Positions 30,401 to 38,608 of a DNA stretch of 64,000 nt are shown one piece after another; position 1 is the stretch's first letter, and every line of letters starts with the position of its first letter. The notes beneath the pieces were generated by a model. It made no database searches. It was not told where the DNA came from and worked only from the letters and a program-made list of their open reading frames with translations. This stretch comes from Victivallaceae bacterium (lineage in GTDB: Bacteria; Chlamydiota; Chlamydiia; Chlamydiales; Chlamydiaceae), in contig JAVXCN010000002.1 in NCBI GenBank assembly GCA_036659455.1, positions 155,699-219,698 on the forward strand, given 5' to 3'. Made by a program: the position numbers and the translations under genes.

Positions 30401-31045
30401 ATGGACGAGCTTCAATCCGATAGTAAACTCAAAAAAATTTGTGATGTTTTGCGCGATAAGACTTTGCAGCCTGCCGAAAAAGAGGCTGAGGAGATATTAG
30501 CTAAAGCTCTTTTAGAGGCAGAAGAGATTGTTTTGACGGCTAAAAATAGAGCACATGATATTCTTGAATCTGCTAAGAAAGAGGTTTCTTCTAAGTTAGA
30601 AGAAGGAAAAGCTTCTTTGCGCCAGTCAGGAAAAAGAGTTTTGGATTTTCTTAAGCAAACCGTCGAAGAACGGTTTTTTAAGGCATCTTTGGTTCGAGTT
30701 TTAGAAGCGATTGGGAGTATGCCGGATGTAGCGGCTCGTTTAATCGAGGTTTTGATTTCGGCTGTAGAGAAAGAAGGAATAACCGGTAATCTGACTGCGT
30801 TTATTTCCGCAAATTTATCTCCCAGGAAAGTCAACGAACTGATAGGTAAAGAATTTCTTGATAAACTTGATTCTGAAGGGGTGGTTTTGGGAAATTTTTT
30901 AGGAGGAGTGCGTTTGAAAGTTCAAGAACGAGACGTTATTTTGGATTTAAGCGCGGAATCTTTGAAACATCTATTGGTGAGATTTTTACAAAAGGATTTT
31001 AGAGATATGGTTTTTGAGTCCGATTCTTTAAACTGGGATATTTGA
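30401..31045 (+). CDS. atpE: V-type ATPase subunit E
   Basis: 214 residues. The first 90 residues form a long Glu/Lys/Ala-rich helix (KEAEEILAKALLEAEEIV), the peripheral-stalk coiled coil; the C-terminal half is the globular head that binds the A3B3 ring. First gene of the seven-gene operon, as in Chlamydia. Family certain from order and composition. Confidence 0.88.
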   Translation: MDELQSDSKLKKICDVLRDKTLQPAEKEAEEILAKALLEAEEIVLTAKNRAHDILESAKKEVSSKLEEGKASLRQSGKRVLDFLKQTVEERFFKASLVRVLEAIGSMPDVAARLIEVLISAVEKEGITGNLTAFISANLSPRKVNELIGKEFLDKLDSEGVVLGNFLGGVRLKVQERDVILDLSAESLKHLLVRFLQKDFRDMVFESDSLNWDI

Positions 31046-31118
31046 TTCAAAAATTTATTTTTACGTCTGCGTCTTTGATCGACTTCATTGTTAATTAAAC
31101 ATTTCCTTTTTGGAAGTT

Positions 31119-31916
31119 ATGAGTCGTTATTTTTTTCTTTCTTCTTTCTTGGAGCCCATAAGTTTAGAGGATTTCAAGAAGTTTGATATGTCTGCATTTC
31201 GTGAAACCATGTCTTTAAATCTCTCTTCCTGTGACAAAAAATCTTTTAGGTGTTTAGCAAGAAGTTTTGATTTGATTAATTTTTCCATTTTTTGGTCGGG
31301 CGGAAAGATGGAAAGAGCTTTGGGTGAAGTCACTCAGGATAACGTTGAACAGTTGTTGGTTAAACGGCAGTGGGATGACGGAACCGATATGGAGCCGTTT
31401 TTACAGGATTATTTGAATACGTATAAAACAAATGAAGAAAGAATTGAGAACTACTCTTTCTTGATTCGCGATTTTTTGCATTTTTATAGATTGAACGCTA
31501 CCAATGCTTTTCTTCGTGAATATTTTTCTTTTAAACAGGATTTGAGGGTGATTATGGCCGGTTTTCGTGCCAAACTTTTAAATGAAGATATATCGAGAGT
31601 TCTCAGAAATGAAAACACGGATGAATTTACTGTGCTTCAAATTTTAATGCAAAAAAACTCTTCTAAATTTATTCCTCCTTTAGGATATCGAGATTTGGGA
31701 GATATTTTTGAAGACTATGGACAACTACCGGATAGCTTGCATCGTGAAATGGTATTGTATGAGTTTAATAAAATAGAAGAACTTTTCAGGGACTCTTATT
31801 TCAACTCGGATGCGGTCCTAGGTCGTTCTGCAGCTTATATGACCGCATATTGTTATCATTTTTCGAGCCGGAAAAACAGTAAGCGAATACTTAATGATAT
31901 AGAGATAATGATATAA
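31119..31916 (+). CDS. V-ATPase operon protein, DUF2764-type (CT309), possible subunit C equivalent
   Basis: 265 residues from the ATG at 31119 (MSRYFFLSSFLEP). Mostly helical, no membrane segment, no catalytic motif. Proteins of this type sit between atpE and atpA in chlamydial and related operons lacking a recognised subunit C. The helical, roughly two-part layout and position suggest it joins the rotor or stator as subunit C does; that is inference. Fourteen bases before atpA. Confidence 0.75.
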   Translation: MSRYFFLSSFLEPISLEDFKKFDMSAFRETMSLNLSSCDKKSFRCLARSFDLINFSIFWSGGKMERALGEVTQDNVEQLLVKRQWDDGTDMEPFLQDYLNTYKTNEERIENYSFLIRDFLHFYRLNATNAFLREYFSFKQDLRVIMAGFRAKLLNEDISRVLRNENTDEFTVLQILMQKNSSKFIPPLGYRDLGDIFEDYGQLPDSLHREMVLYEFNKIEELFRDSYFNSDAVLGRSAAYMTAYCYHFSSRKNSKRILNDIEIMI

Positions 31917-31929
31917 AGAAGATTTTGTA

Positions 31930-33705
31930 ATGATTATAAAAGAACAAACATCCAAAGGTTACGTTGTTGAAGCATACGGAAATCTTTTAAAAGTACAATT
32001 TGAGGGTTATGTTCGGCAGGGAGAGATAGCCTTTGTTAATGTTGAAGATCTTTGGTTAAAGGCGGAAATTATCGAAGTTATCGGTGATCAAGTAAAAATT
32101 CAGGTCTTTGAAAACACCGAAGGCATAGCAGAGGGAAGTCCGGTCACTTTTTCCGGACATCTTTTGGAAGCGGAGTTGGGACCCGGACTATTGACGACTA
32201 TTTTTGACGGGTTGGAAAATCGATTGGAAGTCTTAGCAAAGGACGGAGGGGTTTTTTTAAAAAGAGGTCAATATGTCTCTTCTATAGATGGAGATCACAT
32301 GCTATGGGATTATAAATCTATTGCGAGTGTCGGCGATGTGTTGGTAAGAGGAGATGTTATCGGAATTACCAAGGAAGGTATTTTTGATCATTATATTATG
32401 TTGCCGTTTTCTTGTTTTCGTAAAATTACCCTAACATGGGTTATTGCTTCGGGTGAATATACTGCAGATACGGTAGTAGCTAAGGGAAGAGACGAACTCG
32501 GAAAAGAGTATTCTTTTACGATGATTCAAAAGTGGCCGGTTAAGATTCCTCTTAAGGAGGGGCGTGAAAAAAATTGTAAGGATATGATTGTATCCGGATT
32601 AAGGGTGCTTGATACGCAAATTCCTATTCTTAAAGGAGGTACCTTTTGTACACCCGGGCCTTTCGGTGCGGGAAAGACTGTTTTGCAACATCATTTATCT
32701 AAGTATGCTTCCGTTGATATCGTTATTTTATGCGCTTGCGGAGAACGTGCGGGAGAGGTTGTTGAAGTTTTAAAAGAATTTCCTCATCTAACGGATCCCA
32801 ATACCGGAAAACCTTTAATTAATCGAACCTGTATTATTTGTAATACCTCCTCAATGCCCGTAGCGGCTCGAGAAGCTTCGGTTTATATGGCTACGACCAT
32901 AGCTGAATATTATCGTCAAATGGGGTTGGATGTTCTCCTTTTGGCCGATTCGACCTCGCGTTGGGCTCAAGCTATGCGTGAAATATCGGGACGTCTTGAG
33001 GAAATTCCCGGAGAAGAGGCATTCCCCGTTTATTTATCTTCTAGAATTGCGTCTTTTTATGAAAGAAGCGGTGTAATCGAATTAAAAGACGGACGTTGTG
33101 GATCCCTAACGATTTGCGGTTCCGTTTCTCCTGCCGGAGGAAATTTTGAAGAACCGGTGACCCAGGCTACTCTTTCCGTTGTCGGAGCTTTTTGCGGTTT
33201 ATCCAAGGAAAGAGCTTCGGCTAGACGTTATCCTTCGATTGATCCTTTGATTTCTTGGTCAAAATATATCGAGCGAGTATCGGACATCTATAGTTCTAAG
33301 ATGGACTTCTGGGGAGAAACCGTAGAGAGGTCCAATGGAATTTTAAGGTTGGGCGATGAAATCGGTAAACGTATGGAAGTAGTCGGAGAAGAAGGAATTT
33401 CTTCAGAGGATATGGAAATTTATTTAAAAGCCGAGCTTTATGATTTCTGTTATCTTCAACAGAATGCTTTTGATCCGGTTGACGCCTTTTGTCCGATCGA
33501 TAGACAGCTGGCTTTATTCGGTTTAATGAGGGATGTTTTCGATAATTATTTTGCTTTCAAAGATACGGATTTGGCAAGAAGTTTTTTTCTTGAGTTGCAA
33601 AGTAAAATCAAAACGTTGAATGGTTTGGTTTATCGTTCCGAAGAATATGAAGCATTGTTTATGGAAATTCAGTTGAGAATAAAAGAAGAAGTGAAGGGTG
33701 TGTAA
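31930..33705 (+). CDS. atpA: V-type ATPase catalytic subunit A
   Basis: 591 residues. P-loop [11 protein letters not shown] near residue 242, Walker B region [23 protein letters not shown], and the A-type insertion region between residues 110 and 190. Hydrolyses or makes ATP in the A3B3 head. Seven bases separate its stop from the atpB ATG. Confidence 0.97.
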   Translation: MIIKEQTSKGYVVEAYGNLLKVQFEGYVRQGEIAFVNVEDLWLKAEIIEVIGDQVKIQVFENTEGIAEGSPVTFSGHLLEAELGPGLLTTIFDGLENRLEVLAKDGGVFLKRGQYVSSIDGDHMLWDYKSIASVGDVLVRGDVIGITKEGIFDHYIMLPFSCFRKITLTWVIASGEYTADTVVAKGRDELGKEYSFTMIQKWPVKIPLKEGREKNCKDMIVSGLRVLDTQIPILKGGTFCTPGPFGAGKTVLQHHLSKYASVDIVILCACGERAGEVVEVLKEFPHLTDPNTGKPLINRTCIICNTSSMPVAAREASVYMATTIAEYYRQMGLDVLLLADSTSRWAQAMREISGRLEEIPGEEAFPVYLSSRIASFYERSGVIELKDGRCGSLTICGSVSPAGGNFEEPVTQATLSVVGAFCGLSKERASARRYPSIDPLISWSKYIERVSDIYSSKMDFWGETVERSNGILRLGDEIGKRMEVVGEEGISSEDMEIYLKAELYDFCYLQQNAFDPVDAFCPIDRQLALFGLMRDVFDNYFAFKDTDLARSFFLELQSKIKTLNGLVYRSEEYEALFMEIQLRIKEEVKGV

Positions 33706-33712
33706 TCCGATA

Positions 33713-35014
33713 ATGCGTAGAATATATAGTAAAATCAATAACATAAAAGGAAATTTAATTAAAGTTGAGGCTAAAGGGGTTGCCTTGGGTTGCTTGGCTT
33801 TGGTTGAACGTGGTGACGGTCGGTCCTGTTATGCATCCGTTCTAAGATTTGAAGAAGATGTCACTACTCTCCAAGTTTTCGGTGGAACATCCGGAATTTC
33901 TACAGGAGATCGGGTAATATTTTTGGGAAACGCCATGGAAGTCGTCTATGGTGATGGATTATTGGGTCGTTTATTTAATGGTATGGGTATTCCTATAGAC
34001 GGAGGGGAACCTGTTTTCGGTGAATCGATTCCGGTTTCGACGCCGACTTTTAATCCCGTATGTCGTATGGTACCTAGAGACATTGTTAGAACCAATATTC
34101 CGATGATTGACGTATTTAATTGTTTGGTTAGATCGCAAAAGATTCCCATATTCTCTTCTTCCGGAGAAAAACATAATCAGCTTTTGATGAGGATAGCCGC
34201 ACAAACTGATGCCGATATCGTTATCATTGGAGGTATGGGCTTGACCTACGAAGATTATAATTTTTTCGTAGAGCAATCGGAAAAAGGCGGGTTTTCGCAT
34301 AAGACGGTTATGTTTATGCACCGCGCGGTTAATCCGCCTGTGGAATGTATTTTAGTACCTGATATGGCATTAGCTTGTGCGGAAAGATTTGCCGTCGAAC
34401 AAGGACGAAACGTTTTAGTGTTATTGACGGATATGACGGCTTTTGCTGACGCTCTGAAAGAAATTTCGGTGACGATGGACCAAATCCCTGCAAATAGAGG
34501 TTATCCGAGTTCTTTGTACTCGGATTTAGCTTTAAGATACGAAAAAGCCGTCGATATCGAAAACGGCGGTTCCATCACTCTCGTCAGCGTTACGACGATG
34601 CCGGGGGATGACCTTACTCACCCGGTACCGGATAATACCGGATATATTACGGAAGGGCAATTTTATCTTAAGCATAATAAAATCGATCCTTTCGGTTCTT
34701 TATCTCGTCTTAAACAGTTGGTCATCAATAAAGTAACCAGAGAGGATCACGGAGATTTAGCTAATGCCTTGATTCGGTTATATGCGGATTCTCGTCGCGC
34801 CGTCGACTGTGCCGCAATGGGCTTCAAGCTATCTCATTGGGATGAAAAATTATTGAAGTTTTCGGAATTATTTGAAGAACGACTGATGACTTTACAGGTG
34901 AACATAACTTTGGAAGAAGCCCTTGACGTAGGTTGGAAAATCCTTAGTGAAAGCTTTTCACAGGAAGAAGTAGGGATTAAGCAACAATTGATTTGTAAAT
35001 ACTGGCCTGAGTAA
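33713..35014 (+). CDS. atpB: V-type ATPase subunit B
   Basis: 433 residues from the ATG at 33713 (MRRIYSKIN). A GTG five codons earlier overlaps the atpA end and is less likely. Non-catalytic subunit: the usual P-loop is replaced by [16 protein letters not shown], and [19 protein letters not shown] is the B-type Walker B region. Full length. Confidence 0.96.
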   Translation: MRRIYSKINNIKGNLIKVEAKGVALGCLALVERGDGRSCYASVLRFEEDVTTLQVFGGTSGISTGDRVIFLGNAMEVVYGDGLLGRLFNGMGIPIDGGEPVFGESIPVSTPTFNPVCRMVPRDIVRTNIPMIDVFNCLVRSQKIPIFSSSGEKHNQLLMRIAAQTDADIVIIGGMGLTYEDYNFFVEQSEKGGFSHKTVMFMHRAVNPPVECILVPDMALACAERFAVEQGRNVLVLLTDMTAFADALKEISVTMDQIPANRGYPSSLYSDLALRYEKAVDIENGGSITLVSVTTMPGDDLTHPVPDNTGYITEGQFYLKHNKIDPFGSLSRLKQLVINKVTREDHGDLANALIRLYADSRRAVDCAAMGFKLSHWDEKLLKFSELFEERLMTLQVNITLEEALDVGWKILSESFSQEEVGIKQQLICKYWPE

Positions 35015-35019
35015 GTGTC

Positions 35020-35640
35020 ATGAGCATAAAATTAACTAAAAATCAATTGAGAGACGAAAAATTGAGATTGAGTCAACTTCAGACTTATCTCCCTACTCTT
35101 AAATTGAAAAAGGCTTTATTACAGATTGAAGTGCAGAATGTTTTAAGTCTCGTTGAAAAATTGGAGAGGCAATATGAACTTGATTTTGAAGTTTTATCAA
35201 TATCGGAAGAGCTTATCGGTCAGCCTTTTTATTTTGGTGATTTAAAAAAAATAATAAAGATCCAATCCGTAGACAAGCATTACGAAAATATTGCCGGTGC
35301 CGAGGTTCCGGTTTTGGATGACGTAATTTTTTCTGATGTAAGTTATTCTTTAACGGATACTCCTGTATGGTTGGATCCTTTAGTAAAACTCGTAAAAATT
35401 TTTATTATATCGAAACTTCGTTTACAAGTAGCTATTGAAAAAAAGCATATTCTGGAAAAAGAATTCAGACAAGTCAACGTAAGAGTTAATTTATTCGAAA
35501 AAAAATTAATTCCCGAATGTCAGAGAATTATTAGGAAAATTACCGTTTTTTTCGGAGATAGGCATATGATGGAAATCGGTCAAATCAAAATGGCAAAAGA
35601 TAAGGTTATTAAGAGAGCGAGATCACTTAATGCGCATTAA
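35020..35640 (+). CDS. atpD: V-type ATPase subunit D
   Basis: 206 residues. LTKNQLRDEKLRLSQLQTYLPTLKLKKALLQ is the N-terminal coiled-coil motif of the central-stalk D subunit (full stretch at residues 5-35), and a second helix near the C-terminus completes the shaft. Overlaps the atpI start by 11 bases, so the two are coupled. Confidence 0.93.
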   Translation: MSIKLTKNQLRDEKLRLSQLQTYLPTLKLKKALLQIEVQNVLSLVEKLERQYELDFEVLSISEELIGQPFYFGDLKKIIKIQSVDKHYENIAGAEVPVLDDVIFSDVSYSLTDTPVWLDPLVKLVKIFIISKLRLQVAIEKKHILEKEFRQVNVRVNLFEKKLIPECQRIIRKITVFFGDRHMMEIGQIKMAKDKVIKRARSLNAH

Positions 35641-37588
35641 TGTGAAAAAGTGTCTGTTTGTAGGAAATATTTTGGATAAAAAAGAGTTTCTTGAGACTTA
35701 CTTCGACTTAGGATCCGTGGAGTTTGTTTCGGATAAACATGTTTCCGGATTTTCTGAAAAAATAGGAGATGGATTACAGGCTCTAAAGATTTTGAAGCAA
35801 AATTTTTCTCGGAGGGATCCGGATTGGAATTTCGATGAAACTTATTTTTGCATTGAGGATGATAAATGTTCAGCTACGGATATTATTCAAGAAACTTTGT
35901 CATTAAATATTCGTAAGCATACTGTTCGCGATGAGTTAAAAACGTTAGGTAATGAAATTCTTAGAGTACAACCCTTAGGTAATTTCGTTTCTTCGCATCT
36001 TCGGGAATTGGAAGATATAACGGGAATGCGTGTGCGTTTTTTCTGTCATAAGCGACGTGAAGGTAAGGATCCTATCGCTGATTGCGAAAACGTCTTTCAT
36101 CTTTCTTACGTTGCGGGATTCGATTATTATTTAGTTTTGGGAAATATAGACCTTCCTTTGAAGATGTTTATTGAAATAGCGGCACCTCTTTCTGCCGGAG
36201 AGCTGTATGAGAAAACTCTGATTTTGAAAAGAGAGCTTTTGGAAATTTCCGATCGTTTATTGCAACTTACCGGCGCTCACGATTTGATCTCAAAATTTTT
36301 ACGTGATGAATATAATAAAAAGACTTTAAATGAGGCCTTAGAATTCGGAAATCTTGAACTTGACGGCAATCTTTTTGCTATTGAGGGTTGGGTTCCCGAA
36401 GATAAACTGGATGAAGTGTTTCATACGGCTTACGGTTTAGGAGTCTATGTCGAAAAAGTCGAAATCGGGAAAGAGGATTCTCCTCCCGTTTATTTGGAAA
36501 ATACCGGTGTGTCACGGATCGGAGAAGATCTCGCATTGATATATGAATCGCCCGGAGCAACGGATTTGGATCCGTCGACATGGATATTTTTTAGTTTTGC
36601 CGTATTTTTCTCGATGATTATTAACGACGCCGGTTACGGTTTGGTTTTTTTATCCGCGGCATTGTTGATGAAGTTTAAAACTCGTAAGAAGAAGAGCACT
36701 TCAAAATTTAAAAGATTCTTATGTTTATTTTCTTATTTAGGCATAGGATGTATCGTATGGGGAATGATGACGACATCATTTTTCGGATTATCTTTTAGTG
36801 CCGTAAATCCTTTAAAACGGTTTTCCCTCACTCATATTTTGGCTGTTAAAAAAGCCGAATATTTCATAAAGAGCAAACCGGTTTCTTATAAGGAATTGAT
36901 ACAGGAATTTCCTATTCTTCAGGGTGTTGCCGAATCAAAGGTTTTATTAACGCGCGTTCAATCGCATGCGGGGTCAATAGAAACGAAGGACATCGTTTAT
37001 GACAGATTTGTAGATAACGTTTTAATGGAGATTTCCTTATTCGTAGGAGCTATTCATATTATGATGGGGATGATTCGTTATCGTAATTTCAATCTTGCTT
37101 CTCTGGGTTGGGTTTTTTTCATTATGGGAGGCTATTTATATTTTCCCGTTTATTTGCATGCCGTATCATTAATCCATTATTTATTCAAAGTACCATATGT
37201 TTTGGGGGGGCAAATCGGACTCATTCTGATGGGAACAGGTATTTTATGGGCTGTTAGTGTTGCCGTAATTAAAGATAAGATTAGAGGGCTTGGAGAGTTA
37301 ACTCAGGTTATTCAGGTTTTTTCGGATGTTCTTTCTTACTTAAGAATATACGCTTTGGGTCTGGCTGGAGCTATGATGGGGGCGACTTTTAATAAGATGG
37401 GGGCAGGTATGATTGCCCCGTTGGGATTTATGGTTATTTTATCCGGTCATTGCATTAACATCATTCTCTCGCTTATGGGTGGAGTCATTCACGGTCTTCG
37501 TTTGAATTTTATCGAATGGTATCATTATAGTTTTATAGGGGGAGGAAAACTTTTCCGGCCTTTCGTCAAAGTAACTTCGCCTGATTAA
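35630..37588 (+). CDS. atpI: V-type ATPase subunit I/a
   Basis: 652 residues. The first 310 residues are the cytosolic arm; from about residue 320 there are seven or so membrane helices (for example FAVFFSMIINDAGYGLVFLS). The essential ion-path Arg lies in the helix VLSYLRIYALGLAGAMMG. It forms the half channels against the AtpK ring. Confidence 0.94.
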   Translation: MRINVKKCLFVGNILDKKEFLETYFDLGSVEFVSDKHVSGFSEKIGDGLQALKILKQNFSRRDPDWNFDETYFCIEDDKCSATDIIQETLSLNIRKHTVRDELKTLGNEILRVQPLGNFVSSHLRELEDITGMRVRFFCHKRREGKDPIADCENVFHLSYVAGFDYYLVLGNIDLPLKMFIEIAAPLSAGELYEKTLILKRELLEISDRLLQLTGAHDLISKFLRDEYNKKTLNEALEFGNLELDGNLFAIEGWVPEDKLDEVFHTAYGLGVYVEKVEIGKEDSPPVYLENTGVSRIGEDLALIYESPGATDLDPSTWIFFSFAVFFSMIINDAGYGLVFLSAALLMKFKTRKKKSTSKFKRFLCLFSYLGIGCIVWGMMTTSFFGLSFSAVNPLKRFSLTHILAVKKAEYFIKSKPVSYKELIQEFPILQGVAESKVLLTRVQSHAGSIETKDIVYDRFVDNVLMEISLFVGAIHIMMGMIRYRNFNLASLGWVFFIMGGYLYFPVYLHAVSLIHYLFKVPYVLGGQIGLILMGTGILWAVSVAVIKDKIRGLGELTQVIQVFSDVLSYLRIYALGLAGAMMGATFNKMGAGMIAPLGFMVILSGHCINIILSLMGGVIHGLRLNFIEWYHYSFIGGGKLFRPFVKVTSPD

Positions 37589-37620
37589 CGAAGATATTTT
37601 TGTTGCTTCTTCAGCTGGGT

Positions 37621-37644
37621 TCAGGATAACATGCTTTATCCTGA
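37621..37644 (+). other. Hairpin between atpI and atpK
   Basis: Perfect 9-bp inverted repeat TCAGGATAA / TTATCCTGA with a 6-nt loop, 33 bases after the atpI stop and 55 bases before atpK. No U-run follows, so it is not a typical terminator. It may protect or process the mRNA. Confidence 0.6.
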
Positions 37645-37698
37645 CTTGTTTGGTTGTGGTAAACATTGAAAAGGGTTTAGTTGCTTTTTGGAGTGAAT

Positions 37699-38124
37699 AT
37701 GGTTAATTTGACTGTTGTTGGTCCCTCTATATTACTGGGATTGGCAATGATAGGTAGTGCCATCGGATGTGGAATGGCCGGCGTTGCTTCTCATGGTGTT
37801 ATGTCGAGGATTGATGAAGGACACGGTAAGATTATAGGTATGTCTGCTATGCCTTCTTCCCAGTCTATTTATGGGTTTATCCTAATGTTACTTATGATGG
37901 GGGCTATTAAAGACGGTTCATTGTCTTCTGCCGGATCCATTGCAATGGCTGTAAGTGTGGGATCGGCTTTATTGATTTCTGCCGTTATGCAAGGACAATG
38001 TTGTGTAAGCGGAATACAAGCTTATGCCCGATCTCCGGCAATTTACGGAAAGTGTTTTGCTGCTATAGGTATTGTTGAGTCTTTTGCTTTATTTGCATTT
38101 GTGTTCGCATTGTTACTTTTATAG
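37699..38124 (+). CDS. atpK: V-type ATPase subunit K (rotor ring proteolipid)
   Basis: 141 residues from the ATG at 37699, preceded by TTGGAG; a TTG at 37681 is an unlikely earlier start. Four hydrophobic helices form two tandem hairpins. The ion-binding Glu is in helix 4 (GIVESFALFAF). Helix 2 has MPSSQSIYGF, the SQxxY arrangement seen as TQxxY in the Na+-binding ring of Enterococcus, and helix 3 carries MQGQ. This implies Na+ coupling, by comparison from memory. Confidence 0.93.
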   Translation: MVNLTVVGPSILLGLAMIGSAIGCGMAGVASHGVMSRIDEGHGKIIGMSAMPSSQSIYGFILMLLMMGAIKDGSLSSAGSIAMAVSVGSALLISAVMQGQCCVSGIQAYARSPAIYGKCFAAIGIVESFALFAFVFALLLL

Positions 38125-38132
38125 TTCGCGTT

Positions 38133-38591
38133 TTGTTTCATAGGATTTTTGCCGATTTTTCGATTTTTCTCTTACTAATCTCATTGAGTACAGGGTGTTC
38201 TTGCCCTCACGGGATGCTTTATTCATTTACTGAATATTTGAATAGTGGCTACGAGGCCGCAAGTAAAATTGGGTTGAAAGAAAGTTTAGGCAAAAAAACT
38301 CAAGGTCAGCAACTCTTCATTTTTTACTCTTTACCGACGAAGTTCAGAAAGTTACTACCTATTGAGCTACATCTTTTGGTTAGGTATGAGAACGGAGAGC
38401 TTTTGAATAAAACATACGCTTTAACATCCGCTTCGGGGATTAAAATTCATGCTTTAGAAGGGGAAGATTTTCTACATAAAAGAGGCATATCTTCATATAA
38501 ATTAATTTTAAAATCCGGAAATGAAGAAATAGCTTCTAGAAAACATCATTTGTGGACGGAGATTATTATTTTGTCGGACTTTGAACAATAG
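38133..38591 (+). CDS. Putative lipoprotein (CT303-type)
   Basis: 152 residues with a TTG start 8 bases after atpK. Hydrophobic leader SIFLLLISLSTGC ends in a lipobox-like LSTGC, so Cys22 could be lipidated; a second Cys follows. The rest is a small beta-rich domain without a known motif. Conserved by position between atpK and valS in Chlamydia. Function unknown. Confidence 0.65.
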   Translation: MFHRIFADFSIFLLLISLSTGCSCPHGMLYSFTEYLNSGYEAASKIGLKESLGKKTQGQQLFIFYSLPTKFRKLLPIELHLLVRYENGELLNKTYALTSASGIKIHALEGEDFLHKRGISSYKLILKSGNEEIASRKHHLWTEIIILSDFEQ

Positions 38592-38608
38592 AGAAAGGCC
38601 TATTTAAA

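Noticed and set aside
37621..37644. atpI-atpK hairpin as a terminator
   Set aside because: No U-run follows and atpK is expected in the same operon; kept as an RNA hairpin only.
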